Below are positions 9,770 through 18,899 of a stretch of 64,000 bases of DNA, piece after piece. A program made the position numbers and the translations under genes. The notes beneath the pieces are model-generated. The model was not told the DNA's origin. It saw nothing but the letters and a program-made list of their open reading frames with translations, and did not search any database. The stretch is from the NCBI GenBank assembly GCA_965205275.1, contig OZ242168.1, positions 496,001 through 560,000 on the forward strand. The letters run 5' to 3'. The DNA comes from WTFY01 sp965205275. Its GTDB lineage: Bacteria > Pseudomonadota > Gammaproteobacteria > UBA4575. Each line of letters opens with the position of its first letter. The first letter of the stretch is position 1.

Positions 9770-10825
9770 TCAGAACTCTGGGTACATTTTGCCAGGGTTG
9801 AGGATGCCTTTCGGATCAAAGGCCTGTTTGAGTTTGCGATGAATCTCAAGCAGTGCGGGAGGCAGCGGGTGAAAAACCTGTTGTGTGGCGGATCCTCGAA
9901 ACAGACAGGCATGTCCGCCTGCTTGTTCAGCTGTGTGGCGCACTACGGACGCCCTAGCTTTTGTGGCATACCAGCGCAAGGCACCATTCCATTCCATTAC
10001 GCAGGCACCTGGAATATCCAGTGGACCCGTGCAGGGGGGGACTGAAATCCTCCATACGGGTACATCTACTAGAAAAAAATCGTGAGCCTGTTCCTTGATG
10101 TTTGTCCAGAAAATATCACTCCAGTCAAGGGGTTCACCGTCTATCACATCTGTGCATTTTTCGATTGCAGACGGTGAGCCAGCCAAGCGAATATAAAGAT
10201 CCCTGCCGTCATGAAATGTAGCCGTTACCGGCATCGGTGTGCGGGCCCAGGCATTCATTTTCTGGATGGCATCTGCGGGGCTTAGGGAAACTGTAACGGT
10301 TTGTTCGCACTGTGGTTTTGGAAGCAGGCGCAAGGTGACCGACATCAATATCCCCAGTGTGCCCAGTGCACCGCACATCAGCCGGGAGGTGTCATAGCCT
10401 GCAACATTTTTCATTACCTTGCCCCCGAAGCGCAAGTACTCGCCTTTTCCATTGATGATCCCAACTCCCAGCATACAGTCACGTACTGCCCCGGAACTGG
10501 CGCGCCTGGGTCCGGACAACCCTGCGGCCACCATTCCTCCTATGGTGGCTGCGGCACCGAAGTGTGGGGGCTCGCATGGCAATATCTGGCTTTCTTGTCC
10601 AATTACCCGTTCGATATCATTTAAAGGAGTACCGCTGCGCGCAGTAATGTAGAGCTCGGAAGGTTCGTATTCGATTATTCCTGAATGGTGGGCGATGGAA
10701 AGAGGGGATGCCTGTATGCTCCTGCCGTAAAAAGCCTTGGTGTTTCCAGCTAGGATCTGCAGGGCCTGTCCCTGTTTGGCAGCTTCCTTGACCCGGGATG
10801 CGGTATCTTCCTTTATATCGGTCAT
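9770..10825 (-). CDS. glcE: Glycolate oxidase FAD-binding subunit
   Basis: 351 residues with one PCMH-type FAD-binding fold (SGTPLNDIERVIG, FGAAATIGGMVAAGLSGPRR) and a short C-terminal region ending FDPKGILNPGKMYPEF. It is shorter than GlcD, as usual for GlcE. Together with GlcD and GlcF it forms the membrane-associated glycolate dehydrogenase. It sits 17 bp downstream of glcD and 6 bp upstream of glcF on the minus strand. Confidence 0.93.
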   Translation of the reverse strand: MTDIKEDTASRVKEAAKQGQALQILAGNTKAFYGRSIQASPLSIAHHSGIIEYEPSELYITARSGTPLNDIERVIGQESQILPCEPPHFGAAATIGGMVAAGLSGPRRASSGAVRDCMLGVGIINGKGEYLRFGGKVMKNVAGYDTSRLMCGALGTLGILMSVTLRLLPKPQCEQTVTVSLSPADAIQKMNAWARTPMPVTATFHDGRDLYIRLAGSPSAIEKCTDVIDGEPLDWSDIFWTNIKEQAHDFFLVDVPVWRISVPPCTGPLDIPGACVMEWNGALRWYATKARASVVRHTAEQAGGHACLFRGSATQQVFHPLPPALLEIHRKLKQAFDPKGILNPGKMYPEF

Positions 10826-10842
10826 ACAGGAGATTGCAGCCG

Positions 10843-12345
10843 TTAAAAACGGGGCAGGTCGGCATGTGGAAGCCTGCCTTGGTGCACATGCATGGCTCCG
10901 AATTCGGCGCAGCGATGAAGGGTTGGTATGGCCTTGCCAGGGTTTAACAGCTCATGCTCATCAAATGCTGATTTGATCGCATGGAAAGTCTGCAGTTCTG
11001 AGGAATTGAATTGTACGCACATCTGGTTCAGTTTCTCCACGCCCACACCATGCTCGCCAGTGATGGTACCTCCCATCCTGACACACAATTGCAGAATCTG
11101 GCTTCCAAATTCTTCTGCTATCTCCAGTTCACCTGTCCGGTTTGCGTCATAGAGAATAAGCGGGTGCAGATTTCCATCTCCTGCATGAAAAACATTGGCT
11201 ACACGTAATCCAAATTTTTCAGAGAGCCTATTGATTTCCTCCAATATCTCAGCCAAGTATTTACGTGGAATGGTACCGTCCATACAATAGTAATCGGGAG
11301 ACAGATTGCCTAGAGCAGGGAATGCAGATTTGCGACCTTTCCAAAATAGTTCCGCTTCCTGTGCGTCTTGTGCCAAACGCACCTCAATCGCTTGATGTTG
11401 TCCCAGTATTTTTTGCACCCATGTCACCTGGGTGATCAGATCTTCTTTAAAACCATCCAGTTCACAGATTAAAATTGCGGCAGCATCTTCCGGGTAACCG
11501 GGGCTGCAGTATTTTTCTGTAGCCCTGATGGTGAAACGGTCCATCATTTCAAGGCCTGCGGGGATGACTCCATTGGAAATAATTGCAGCTACGGCATTTC
11601 CTGCATCCTGTATCCGGTTAAAGGCAGCCAGTAACACCTTGCGGTCGTGTGGTGCTGGAAGCAGTTTTACGGTTGCCTGCAAAACAATCCCCAGCATACC
11701 TTCAGAGCCATTCATTAGTGCAAGCAAATCAAAACCGGGCGAGTCCGGATGCTTGCCCCCCAGTTCCAGAGTTTCGCCGTCAATGGTTAACACCTTCAGG
11801 GCCAGAACATTGTGTACCGTCAGTCCATACTTAAGGCAATGTACACCTCCTGAATTCTCGGCAATGTTACCGCCGATGGTACACGCAATCTGTGATGAGG
11901 GGTCGGGCGCATAATAAAGTCCGTACGGTTTTGCGGCCTCTGAAATTGCTAAATTTGTAACCCCTGGCTCAACGGTTGCAGTTCGGTTGTTACGGTCAAT
12001 TTCCAGAATTTTATTCAGTCTGGCCAGATTGAGTAATACGCCTTCAGCATGCGGCAATGCACCGCCTGACAGGCTTGTACCAGCACCCCGTACTACGACG
12101 GGAAGCTTTAACTCCCTGCAAATGTCAATGACAGCCTGAATCTGTTCTGTGTTGCCAGGCAGCAGTGCAATACGAGGCACCTGCCGGTAAGCTGTGAGCG
12201 CATCACATTCATAGGGATACAACTGTTCTTTCGTAGCCAGGATCGCATTTTCTGGCAAAATCTGGCGAAACCGCTTTATCAATTCTGATAGACTGGCTGG
12301 CGAGTTCATATCAAACTGAATTCTGCTTTCGTTGGTTTTTGGCAA
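10843..12345 (-). CDS. glcD: Glycolate oxidase catalytic subunit
   Basis: 500 residues, the usual GlcD length. The FAD-binding PCMH domain contains VVVRGAGTSLSGG and TIGGNIAENSGGVH. The C-terminal FAD-oxidase domain contains VANVFHAGDGNLHP and the GTITGEHGVGVEKL block, which carries His residues expected at the active site of FAD-linked hydroxyacid oxidases. It oxidises glycolate (and often D-lactate) to the oxo-acid. First gene of glcDEF. About 150 bp separate it from divergent crcB; no glcC-like regulator is adjacent. Confidence 0.95.
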   Translation of the reverse strand: MPKTNESRIQFDMNSPASLSELIKRFRQILPENAILATKEQLYPYECDALTAYRQVPRIALLPGNTEQIQAVIDICRELKLPVVVRGAGTSLSGGALPHAEGVLLNLARLNKILEIDRNNRTATVEPGVTNLAISEAAKPYGLYYAPDPSSQIACTIGGNIAENSGGVHCLKYGLTVHNVLALKVLTIDGETLELGGKHPDSPGFDLLALMNGSEGMLGIVLQATVKLLPAPHDRKVLLAAFNRIQDAGNAVAAIISNGVIPAGLEMMDRFTIRATEKYCSPGYPEDAAAILICELDGFKEDLITQVTWVQKILGQHQAIEVRLAQDAQEAELFWKGRKSAFPALGNLSPDYYCMDGTIPRKYLAEILEEINRLSEKFGLRVANVFHAGDGNLHPLILYDANRTGELEIAEEFGSQILQLCVRMGGTITGEHGVGVEKLNQMCVQFNSSELQTFHAIKSAFDEHELLNPGKAIPTLHRCAEFGAMHVHQGRLPHADLPRF

Positions 12346-12495
12346 TCCCTGAACTGTACTGGATTGATCTTTATCGGGATTCTCATATACTTGTGGCCGC
12401 CTTAAATACCGTCATTTGGTCATTTTCCAATATACCATTGATTAAAACGGCTTGTAATAAATCAGCGTTACGGAAAAAAAACGGGAGGGCTGGCT

Positions 12496-12870
12496 TTGAC
12501 TTTGGTGGGCATTGCGGCAGGTGGGGCAATAGGCTCCATACTGAGATATCTGGTTCAGATACAGTGTATCCACTGGTTGGGTAGCAAATTTCCTTATGGA
12601 ACCCTGCTGGTGAATACGGTTGGCTCACTGCTGATTGGCATTCTATCCATTATACTCCTGGAGCGCTATGCTGTATCTGAGGAACTCCGACTTGCTCTTC
12701 TGACGGGGTTGCTGGGTGGATTTACCACCTTTTCAGCATTCTCACTTGAAACACTGGGTTTGATTCAGCAGGGCAGTCTTTTGAGTGTTGCGGGGAACAT
12801 TATCTTGAATGTGACCCTGTGTATTGTCGCCTGTTTTTTAGGCATGATCCTGGCAGCACGCACCTTTTGA
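12496..12870 (+). CDS. crcB: Fluoride efflux channel CrcB/Fluc
   Basis: 124 residues, four hydrophobic helices. Fluc signatures are present: GGAIGSILRY near the N-terminus, NTVGSLLIG (the channel-lining Asn) and GGFTTFSAFSLE (phenylalanine box and central Na+ site). The family forms antiparallel dimers that release fluoride. The start is a TTG at 12496 shortly after GGGAGG. It lies 18 bp upstream of serS. No obvious fluoride riboswitch fold was recognised in the 150 bp before it. Confidence 0.92.
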   Translation: MTLVGIAAGGAIGSILRYLVQIQCIHWLGSKFPYGTLLVNTVGSLLIGILSIILLERYAVSEELRLALLTGLLGGFTTFSAFSLETLGLIQQGSLLSVAGNIILNVTLCIVACFLGMILAARTF

Positions 12871-12888
12871 TACGGGAGAAATTACGCC

Positions 12889-14169
12889 ATGCTGGATCCT
12901 AAACTGCTGCGAACGAATCTCGACGAAGTTGCAAGGCAGCTAAGCCGTCGTGAATTAGAGGTAGACAAGAGCTGGTTTTCCTCTCGTGAGCGGCAACGCA
13001 GGCGATTACAAACCACCACCGAAGGCCTGCAAAATCAACGCAATAAAAACTCAAAATTAATTGCCCAGGCAAAGTCTTCAGGGCAGGACGTTACTGCCAT
13101 CCTTGATGAGATGAGAAAGATCAATGGTGAACTGGAGGCCAGTGAAGTGCAGCTGGAACACTCGCAATTGGAAATTTACGCATGGATGCTGACATTACCC
13201 AATATCCCCCATGAATCTGTTCCGGATGGACGTACTGACGAGGATGACGTCGAAGTACGAAAATGGGGGAACCTTCCGAACTTTGATTTTAAAGCTCTGG
13301 ACCACGCCGATATAGGAAAGCGGTCAGGGGGTTTGGATTTTGAAAAGGCTGCCAGAATTGCTGGCAGCCGGTTTGTCACCATGCATGGCCAAGTTGCAAA
13401 ACTGCATCGTGCACTTGTCCAGTTTATGCTGGACACGCATATCTCGGAGCATGGCTATGAGGAAGTGTATGTCCCATATATCGTCAATGATCAAAGCTTG
13501 ACCTGTACAGGGCAGTTACCAAAATTCGAAAATGATATTTTCAGGCTTGATACCGATGGGTTGTATTACCTGATTCCTACAGCGGAAGTGCCGGTTGCGA
13601 ATCTATGGCGTGATCACGTTGCAAAGGAAGAAGAGCTGCCGGTCAAATATGTATGTCATACGCCTTGTTTCCGTTCCGAGGCAGGTTCGTATGGCAAGGA
13701 TACACGTGGAATGATTCGTCAGCATCAATTTGAAAAAGTTGAGCTTGTCCAGCTCGTCAAGCCTGAGGCATCTTGGCGTATGCTGGAAAAATTAACGCAG
13801 CATGCAGAAAATATTCTGCAAAAACTGGAATTACCTTATCGTACTGTAAACCTGTGCATGGGCAATCTGGGGTTTGCTTCTGCAAAGACCTACGATATAG
13901 AGGTCTGGTTGCCCAGCGAGAAAACGTATCGTGAAATTTCTTCGTGCAGTAATTGTCTGGATTTCCAGGCAAGAAGGCTGAAAGCACGCTGGAAAAATAC
14001 TACAACCGGGAAGACCGAGTTTCTGCATACATTGAATGGTTCGGGTCTGGCAGTAGGCAGGACGCTAGTGGCTATTCTGGAAAATTATCAGGACAAGCAG
14101 GCGCGGGTCTGCGTGCCTGAGGTTTTACAACCTTACATGAATGGACTTGAGGTAATCTTATCGCAATAA
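12889..14169 (+). CDS. serS: Serine--tRNA ligase
   Basis: 426 residues, normal length. An N-terminal coiled-coil arm (about 1-110), which contacts the long variable arm of tRNA-Ser, precedes the class II core. Visible blocks: TAEVPVANL, FRSEAGSYGKDTRG (motif 2) and LNGSGLAVGRTLVAILENYQ (motif 3). It charges tRNA-Ser and tRNA-Sec. The RBS is GGGAG before ATG 12889. Position after crcB and near ftsK/rarA matches gammaproteobacterial gene order. Confidence 0.97.
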   Translation: MLDPKLLRTNLDEVARQLSRRELEVDKSWFSSRERQRRRLQTTTEGLQNQRNKNSKLIAQAKSSGQDVTAILDEMRKINGELEASEVQLEHSQLEIYAWMLTLPNIPHESVPDGRTDEDDVEVRKWGNLPNFDFKALDHADIGKRSGGLDFEKAARIAGSRFVTMHGQVAKLHRALVQFMLDTHISEHGYEEVYVPYIVNDQSLTCTGQLPKFENDIFRLDTDGLYYLIPTAEVPVANLWRDHVAKEEELPVKYVCHTPCFRSEAGSYGKDTRGMIRQHQFEKVELVQLVKPEASWRMLEKLTQHAENILQKLELPYRTVNLCMGNLGFASAKTYDIEVWLPSEKTYREISSCSNCLDFQARRLKARWKNTTTGKTEFLHTLNGSGLAVGRTLVAILENYQDKQARVCVPEVLQPYMNGLEVILSQ

Positions 14170-14320
14170 AACACACTGCAGAACCGGTATGTCCCTGAGT
14201 ACCGGGCTAGAGAACCATTTCCCTCGAAGTGGCCGGATAGAATGGATCGGACTCAGAGAATTTTCGGGCAAGAAGGCAATGGTCAGCGTACATTCTGCTG
14301 AATTGTTGCAAGAGTGCGGT

Positions 14321-15140
14321 CTAGGGCGTGTTAACACTAACGTAACGCATCGACGATGAGCGCGAAGACAATGAATCCGAGGAATACCACGTCGAGTTTC
14401 TCGAATCGCGAGAAGACACGACGGAACCCCTTCAATCGACGGAATAACCGCTCGATTTCATTGCGCCGCTTGTACATCTCACGGTCGTATTCCCAAGGCT
14501 CGACCCGCGTTCGCAATGGCGGTACCACTGGCTCATACCCCAGCGCCAAGGCCAGTTGTCGAGTCTCGTTGCCTTCGTACGCGCGGTCCATGATCAGTGA
14601 GGGAGTATCGTGCTGCTGACCAAGGCGATTCAGCAACTTACGCCCTTCCGGGGCATCGTGGGCTTGTCCCGGCGAGAGCGAGAACGTGATGGCGGTTCGA
14701 GCATCTGCGGCAACCATATGAATCTTGGTGGTCCAGCCGCCGCGAGAGCGGCCGATGGATTGGGGGCCGTTTTTTTTAGCGCCCCGTCCCATCGGGATGC
14801 ACCTTCACAATAGTGCTGTCCATCGACATCGCCTCGAGTTTGATGCGCACGATCTGTTCTCGCTGCAGATGCTCGAATACTCGGTCGAGCACTCCGTTCT
14901 TCGACCAACGGTTCATTCGGGTATAGATGGTGTGCCAGTTGCCAAACCGTGTAGGTAACCCTCGCCATTTGCAGCCCTGTTCGGCGACATACAGTATGGC
15001 GTTGAGTACTTGGCGGTTCGAAAGGCTGACGTTGCCGCGCTGCACCGGGAGATGTAGCGCGATGCGTTCGTATTGGGCTTGGGTCAGTTCCATCCTTGGA
15101 GGATACCATAACTGTGCCCATTAGTGTTAACACGCCCTAG
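14321..15140 (-). mobile_element. IS5-family (IS427-type) insertion sequence, copy 1
   Basis: The element is bounded by inverted repeats CTAGGGCGTGTTAACACTAA (14321-14340) and its complement (15121-15140). CTAG at both ends is the likely 4 bp target duplication of this group. The transposase is on the minus strand. It interrupts the MOSC gene. A second copy lies inverted at 19536-20356. The copies are almost identical but differ by one G in the G run ahead of the frameshift site. Confidence 0.92.
14337..15093 (-). CDS. IS5-family transposase, two overlapping frames, probably frameshift-damaged
   Basis: OrfA runs 15093 to 14776 (MELTQAQYERIALHLPVQRG, a DUF4096-type N-terminal region). OrfB runs 14792 to 14337 and holds the DDE catalytic region (SLIMDRAYEGNE, RNEIERLFRRLKGFRRVFS). 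A run of eight A lies at the junction. In this copy only four G precede CGC, so OrfA hits TAA at the A-run and OrfB lies in the +1 frame, not the -1 frame usual for programmed frameshifting. The copy at 19.5 kb has five G and the expected -1 relation, so this one is probably defective. Confidence 0.82.
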
Positions 15141-15513
15141 TCGGAGATAAAGCGGCCAGGCGGCCAGGCGGTCGCAGGCAAATAACCTTGATACAGGCTA
15201 AATATCTTTCTGTAATTGCCTCATTCCTAAATAAAAAGTCTATTTCCCCTCACGAGTTAAGGCGCAATATCGTCGTATCAGGTGTAAATCTGGGGATACT
15301 CAAGGGCTATGACGTCGGGGTCCGCGATACAGTCATCCGGATTACAGGAGATTGTGCGCCCTGTGCCAAAATGGAGCAGACCTTGGGGTATGGAGGGTTT
15401 AACGCTATACGAAATCATGGCGGTGTGACCGCAATCGTGCGGGTGGGCGGGATGATACGCATTGGAGATGAAGTTGAGGTTCTGCAGAACCAGACTGCAG
15501 AAAACCAGTTAAT

Positions 15514-15918
15514 TTAGGAACAGTCTGTGCGCTCTTCCCCAATCTGTTTTTTACTTAGATGAGCGATCATTACCAGAATCCATGAACCGATAAAAGCGGT
15601 ACCGCCAAATGGAGTGACCATGCCTAGCCAGGTGACTTCTATAAAGCTCAACAGATACAGGCTGCCACAAAAGAGGACCATCCCGGCAAGCATGAGCGCT
15701 GCAGCAACTTCAAGGAGTCTGCTAGAAGCGCGCTGAGTGATCAGAATGCCCACTACAATTAGACCTAATGCATGGTATAGATGATAATCCACTGCAATCT
15801 GGAAAGTTGAGTACCTGTTTTCTGGCCAGGAGTTATGCAGTGCATGTGCGGCAAAGGCGCCTAGCAAAATAGCTAGTGCAGCATTGCTGGCACCGAGAAG
15901 GATTGCCAATCTGGGCAT
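15514..15918 (-). CDS. DUF423 family membrane protein (YgdD-like)
   Basis: About 134 residues from MPRLAILLGASNAAL; the frame stays open upstream to 15966, but the internal ATG at 15918 fits the family start. Four hydrophobic segments. Family blocks seen: LGAFAAHAL, YHLYHALGL, FCGSLYLL and TPFGGTAFIGSW. These small inner-membrane proteins are widespread; the function is unknown. It converges on the broken MOSC gene, with ends overlapping by 4 bp, and is divergent from yajQ. Confidence 0.85.
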   Translation of the reverse strand: MPRLAILLGASNAALAILLGAFAAHALHNSWPENRYSTFQIAVDYHLYHALGLIVVGILITQRASSRLLEVAAALMLAGMVLFCGSLYLLSFIEVTWLGMVTPFGGTAFIGSWILVMIAHLSKKQIGEERTDCS

Positions 15919-15972
15919 TATATAATTTTTCCTTATCCTAAAATTTGCGTGAGCAGGGGAGGACACTGAGAT

Positions 15973-16455
15973 ATGCCTTCATTTGATACGGTATCAGAAG
16001 TTGATATCCACGAATTGACCAATGCACTGGATCAGACCAATCGCGAAATCTCCAATCGGTATGATTTAAAGGGGTCTGATGCAAAAGTAATTCGTGAAGA
16101 CTTGAATTTATGTATTGAAGCACAGTCTGAATTTCAGATCGACCAGACTTATGACATTCTAATTCAAAAGATGTCCAAGCGTGGTATCGATGTGGGCTGC
16201 ATGCAAAGAGGCAGGGTTGAGGAAGCGAATATGCGTGCGAGGCAGACACTGGTCGTACGTCAGGGGATAGACCAGGAAACTGCGAAAAAAATGGTCAGGC
16301 TAATCAAGGATTCAAAAATCAAGGTTCAAACTGCCATACAAGGGGAAAAGCTGCGTGTTTCAGGGAAAAAACGTGATGACCTCCAGAAGGTGATGGGTAT
16401 ACTCAAAGAAGCCAAGCTGGGGGTACCGTTGCAGTTTGATAATTTCCGCGATTGA
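15973..16455 (+). CDS. yajQ: YajQ family nucleotide-binding protein
   Basis: 160 residues, full length. Diagnostic blocks: MPSFDTVSEVDIHELTNALD, SNRYDLKGSDA, QTAIQGEKLRVSGKKRDDLQ and LGVPLQFDNFRD. The family has two ferredoxin-like folds; members in Xanthomonas and Pseudomonas bind cyclic di-GMP and act with transcription factors, while others bind nucleic acid. The specific role here is not known. A bidirectional-looking hairpin terminator follows directly. Confidence 0.92.
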   Translation: MPSFDTVSEVDIHELTNALDQTNREISNRYDLKGSDAKVIREDLNLCIEAQSEFQIDQTYDILIQKMSKRGIDVGCMQRGRVEEANMRARQTLVVRQGIDQETAKKMVRLIKDSKIKVQTAIQGEKLRVSGKKRDDLQKVMGILKEAKLGVPLQFDNFRD

Positions 16456-16457
16456 CA

Positions 16458-16487
16458 TAAAAGCGGGTGCCAACAAGCACCCGCTAC
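16458..16487 (-). terminator. Rho-independent terminator between convergent genes
   Basis: A perfect 8 bp stem, GCGGGTGC (16463-16470) and GCACCCGC (16477-16484) around a CAACAA loop. On the minus strand it is followed by TTTTA, so it best serves the transcript from 17358 leftwards. It may also stop yajQ transcription from the other side, though the plus-strand T-run is missing. Confidence 0.75.
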
Positions 16488-16491
16488 CCAG

Positions 16492-16677
16492 CTAGCGGCT
16501 GACAATCCACATTAAACCGGTGACAAATAAAATAACCAGACCAATTGGAAACAAAAATGCCTGCCAGTCTCCCTGTTTTGCCTTAGGACTGTTTTTCAGC
16601 CAATGCCTTGCAGCAGGAAAGAGAAATAGAATCAGTGCTATGACCAGCGCAGCATAGCCAAATTTCAGCCAATCCAT
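16492..16677 (-). CDS. Small two-helix membrane protein, 61 residues
   Basis: MDWLKFGYAALVIALILFLF begins a first membrane segment. A short polar loop (LKNSPKAKQGDWQ) is followed by a second segment (AFLFPIGLVILFVTGLMWIV). It sits 9 bp after the Bax-inhibitor-like gene on the same strand and just before the terminator, so it is the last gene of that unit. No named family recognised. Confidence 0.7.
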   Translation of the reverse strand: MDWLKFGYAALVIALILFLFPAARHWLKNSPKAKQGDWQAFLFPIGLVILFVTGLMWIVSR

Positions 16678-16686
16678 CTATCCGAC

Positions 16687-17358
16687 TCAATCGTTGCTTG
16701 CAAATCCCAATAAATGTAATAAAGCAATAAATATGTTGTATATGCTCAGGTAAATTGAGGTTGTAGCAATTATATAATTGGTTATGCCACCGTTGATGAT
16801 GCGGCTCGTATCAAACAGGATAAAACCACTGAAAATCAGAATCACGGCAGCATTGATTGCCAGCCAGAGTCCGGGCATTTTCAGAAAAATGCCGGCCAGA
16901 GAAGCAAGCAAAACCACGATCAATCCTGCAAACAGGAAGCCACCCAGAAAGCTGAAATCACGCTGGGTAGTTAATGCGTAGCCCGAAAGCCCTAGGAAAA
17001 TAATTGCAGTACCACCCATAGAAGTTGCGATGATTTCTGCTCCATGAGCCATACTCAGGTAGTAGTTGAGCATTGGCCCTAGACCGAAGCCTAGCAAACC
17101 TGTAAAGGCAAATACAACTGCAATGCCTGCTGCGGATTCAGCCGTACGTGGCAGCACAAACCAGATCAGCAGTAATGCTGCAACAGAACAGGCAAGGCTT
17201 GTACCATGGCCGACATTCAGCATTGTTGATGCCATAGCCATGAGCGCACTGAAGATCAAGGTTACCGAAAGAAGTGCGTACGTGTTGCGAAGAACTCTAT
17301 TGGTAGATAAAGCGCTCGCACGGGGTGCGCTGCTGGCATGAAGTCTTGGGTTATCCAT
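16687..17358 (-). CDS. Bax inhibitor-1/YccA family membrane protein
   Basis: 223 residues with seven hydrophobic segments. Family pattern: NRVLRNTYALLSVTLIFSAL at the N-terminus, AFTGLLGFGLGPMLNYYL, and a C-terminal DTSRIINGG with the conserved Asp, then ISIYLSIYNIFIALLHLLG-like text ending the protein. E. coli YccA is a substrate and modulator of the FtsH protease; related proteins (BsYetJ) are pH-sensitive Ca2+ channels. Transcribed with the 61-residue membrane protein. Confidence 0.9.
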   Translation of the reverse strand: MDNPRLHASSAPRASALSTNRVLRNTYALLSVTLIFSALMAMASTMLNVGHGTSLACSVAALLLIWFVLPRTAESAAGIAVVFAFTGLLGFGLGPMLNYYLSMAHGAEIIATSMGGTAIIFLGLSGYALTTQRDFSFLGGFLFAGLIVVLLASLAGIFLKMPGLWLAINAAVILIFSGFILFDTSRIINGGITNYIIATTSIYLSIYNIFIALLHLLGFASND

Positions 17359-17504
17359 AGCAGTTTGTTCTCCAGAGTTGAGTAGATACTTGTGATACTA
17401 ACATAATGGCATTTTAGACCAATTCAAGTCGTCGCAGTTAACTTTTAGACAAAATATGAGCTAGCAGTTCCCGGTGTCATTCAGGTATTCTTGTCAATCT
17501 GACT

Positions 17505-17592
17505 GGAGAGGTGGCAGAGTGGTCGAATGCGGCGGTCTTGAAAACCGTTGACTCGAAAGGGTCCGGGGGTTCGAATCCCTCCCTCTCCGCCA
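17505..17592 (+). tRNA. tRNA-Ser (anticodon TGA)
   Basis: An 88 nt cloverleaf including the encoded CCA. The acceptor stem GGAGAGG pairs with CCTCTCC, the anticodon loop reads CTTGAAA with TGA at 17539-17541, a long variable arm follows as expected for tRNA-Ser, and the T loop is GGTTCGAATCC. The core chromosome ends here and accessory genes follow; I saw no repeat of the tRNA 3' end that would mark an attachment site. Confidence 0.97.
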
Positions 17593-17916
17593 CTCGGTTA
17601 ACTGATTTCAAACTTTATGATTGGCAAAGCGACCGTCCTTAAAAGGCCTGGGCTTTGTGAGGTTTTTGATATTTTGCCTGTATGTGCCTTGGGAACACAG
17701 CCTGTTTTTCTCTAACACGTTGTGTAATCTAATCCTACAATATTCCTGGCTTATGCCAATCTGCGCCCTGCAGAAAGCCTGTAAAAGCGTTTTTCACGAT
17801 GTCATTCAGTAACACATCCTATGCATTAAAAGCTTCCGCTTGAAACTGCATAAAAAGCGCCTAGCTCGCGGCTATAGGCGCTTTTGGGAGTCAGGATTTT
17901 ATACCTGTAATTTTTG
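17593..17916. other. Gene-free stretch after tRNA-Ser
   Basis: No convincing coding region. A 63-codon frame at 17621 has no family features and no ribosome site. The only structure I see is the terminator hairpin at 17853-17885, ahead of the DUF1097 gene end. Confidence 0.6.
17853..17885 (-). terminator. Hairpin terminator downstream of the DUF1097 gene
   Basis: The arms AAAAGCGCCTA and TAGGCGCTTTT enclose GCTCGCGGC. The flanking A and T runs make it usable in both directions. It lies about 30 bp past the stop of the minus-strand DUF1097 gene. Confidence 0.72.
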
Positions 17917-18435
17917 TTATCCTGACGTTAAGGCACCTCCAACTTTACCAGAGACCATGCCGAGGGTTGCACCGGCTACAGCAGAGACCACAACAATAAT
18001 TAATGCGTTGTTAGTGCCACCTGTTAATGCTCCCATGGTTAACGCAGCATCTGTCTGCAACGCATAGGCTGCAACACTTGCATAGCCGAAAACGCCTGCA
18101 GGAATTGAGGAAAAGAGTTCAATATGAGCTAGTAGGCACATGATCAGGACGGTTACAGCCACTACAATTCCAGCCCAAATTGGCACGGTAATTGAGTCAG
18201 CCAATGGAATCCCCAGGAATATGAGTAGTCCAATCCAGGCAATAACGGCACCAAGAATGTTGCAGACAATAGTGTTTTGCAATGCCTTCCCATCACCCCC
18301 AATTGCAAAAAAGCAACCCCAACTGATAAACACAACCCAGATAGAGACAACTCCTGCTAGTGGCCCCAAACATAGTGCTGCTGCGATTCCACCCAAAACA
18401 CCTATGCTGATTGACAATGCTACGAGATTTGACAT
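17917..18435 (-). CDS. DUF1097 family membrane protein
   Basis: 172 residues, five to six hydrophobic segments. It contains SIWVVFISWGCFFAIGGD, NILGAVIAWIGLL and an Ala/Gly-rich C-terminal half, matching the DUF1097 family (E. coli YcdZ). Function unknown; a transport role is only guessed in the literature. Preceded by GGAGG just upstream of ATG 18435 on the minus strand. Stands alone between tRNA-Ser and a gap. Confidence 0.78.
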   Translation of the reverse strand: MSNLVALSISIGVLGGIAAALCLGPLAGVVSIWVVFISWGCFFAIGGDGKALQNTIVCNILGAVIAWIGLLIFLGIPLADSITVPIWAGIVVAVTVLIMCLLAHIELFSSIPAGVFGYASVAAYALQTDAALTMGALTGGTNNALIIVVVSAVAGATLGMVSGKVGGALTSG

Positions 18436-18899
18436 GGTTAACTCCTCCTATCAACTTTTTTGTTAGCCAATTCTAAACGAGCGTCTTTCATTCGGTCTGG
18501 CAACCGGTACTTTTGTGTGTACAGCTTCAGTTCGAACAAATTCCCCTAAATACTATATGGACAATATGGTTTTTTGTTTGATTTAAGAGAAGTCCTATGA
18601 TGGATGAAAATTGATAAAACTTAAAGTAAAACTTTTGTAAACATTTATATGAGGATTAACATAAATTATTTACCAAGGCGGTAATTAGTGCTTGGTAGAA
18701 AATCCCCTGTTTTTTTTACGCGGTTGGAGGCAGGAAGGTCAATCTGCTCAATCGGGGAACTCATCAGGATGGAGGCCAATGACGGTTCTCATGTCCCAAA
18801 GATTAATCAAAAATAGGCTAGATCCCCTTATGTTGGGAATTTTCATAATCTGAAACCACAATTTTATCAGCAGGTTGCGGGTTCTATATTAAGTGCTGA
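18436..18899. other. Gene-free stretch, about 460 bp
   Basis: AT-rich with many stops in all frames. Short open frames around 18720-18850 have no start with a ribosome site and resemble nothing I know. It presumably carries the DUF1097 promoter at its left end. Confidence 0.5.

Larger units (their letters stand above)
14189..15517 (+). pseudogene. MOSC-domain protein gene split by an IS5-type insertion
   Basis: An ATG at 14189 opens MSLSTGLENHFPRSGRIEW, followed by a MOSC N-terminal block (EWIGLREFSGKKAMVSVHS), and reads to the IS boundary at 14321 with ...LLQECGL. After the IS the same frame resumes at 15141 and reads VGDKAARRPGGRRQITLIQ, then the rest of a MOSC domain (NIVVSGVNLG, GDCAPCAKMEQTLG with a likely Mo-cofactor-related Cys) to 15517. 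Removing the IS and one CTAG copy joins both halves exactly in frame: the CTA codon starts at 14321 and GTC spans the joint. MOSC proteins handle sulfur carried on molybdenum cofactors. The C-terminal part still forms an ORF from 15188 but lacks about one third of the domain. Confidence 0.88.

Noticed and set aside
17505..17592. Attachment site for an integrated element at tRNA-Ser
   Set aside because: Accessory DNA follows, but I found no repeat of the tRNA 3' end and no integrase gene.
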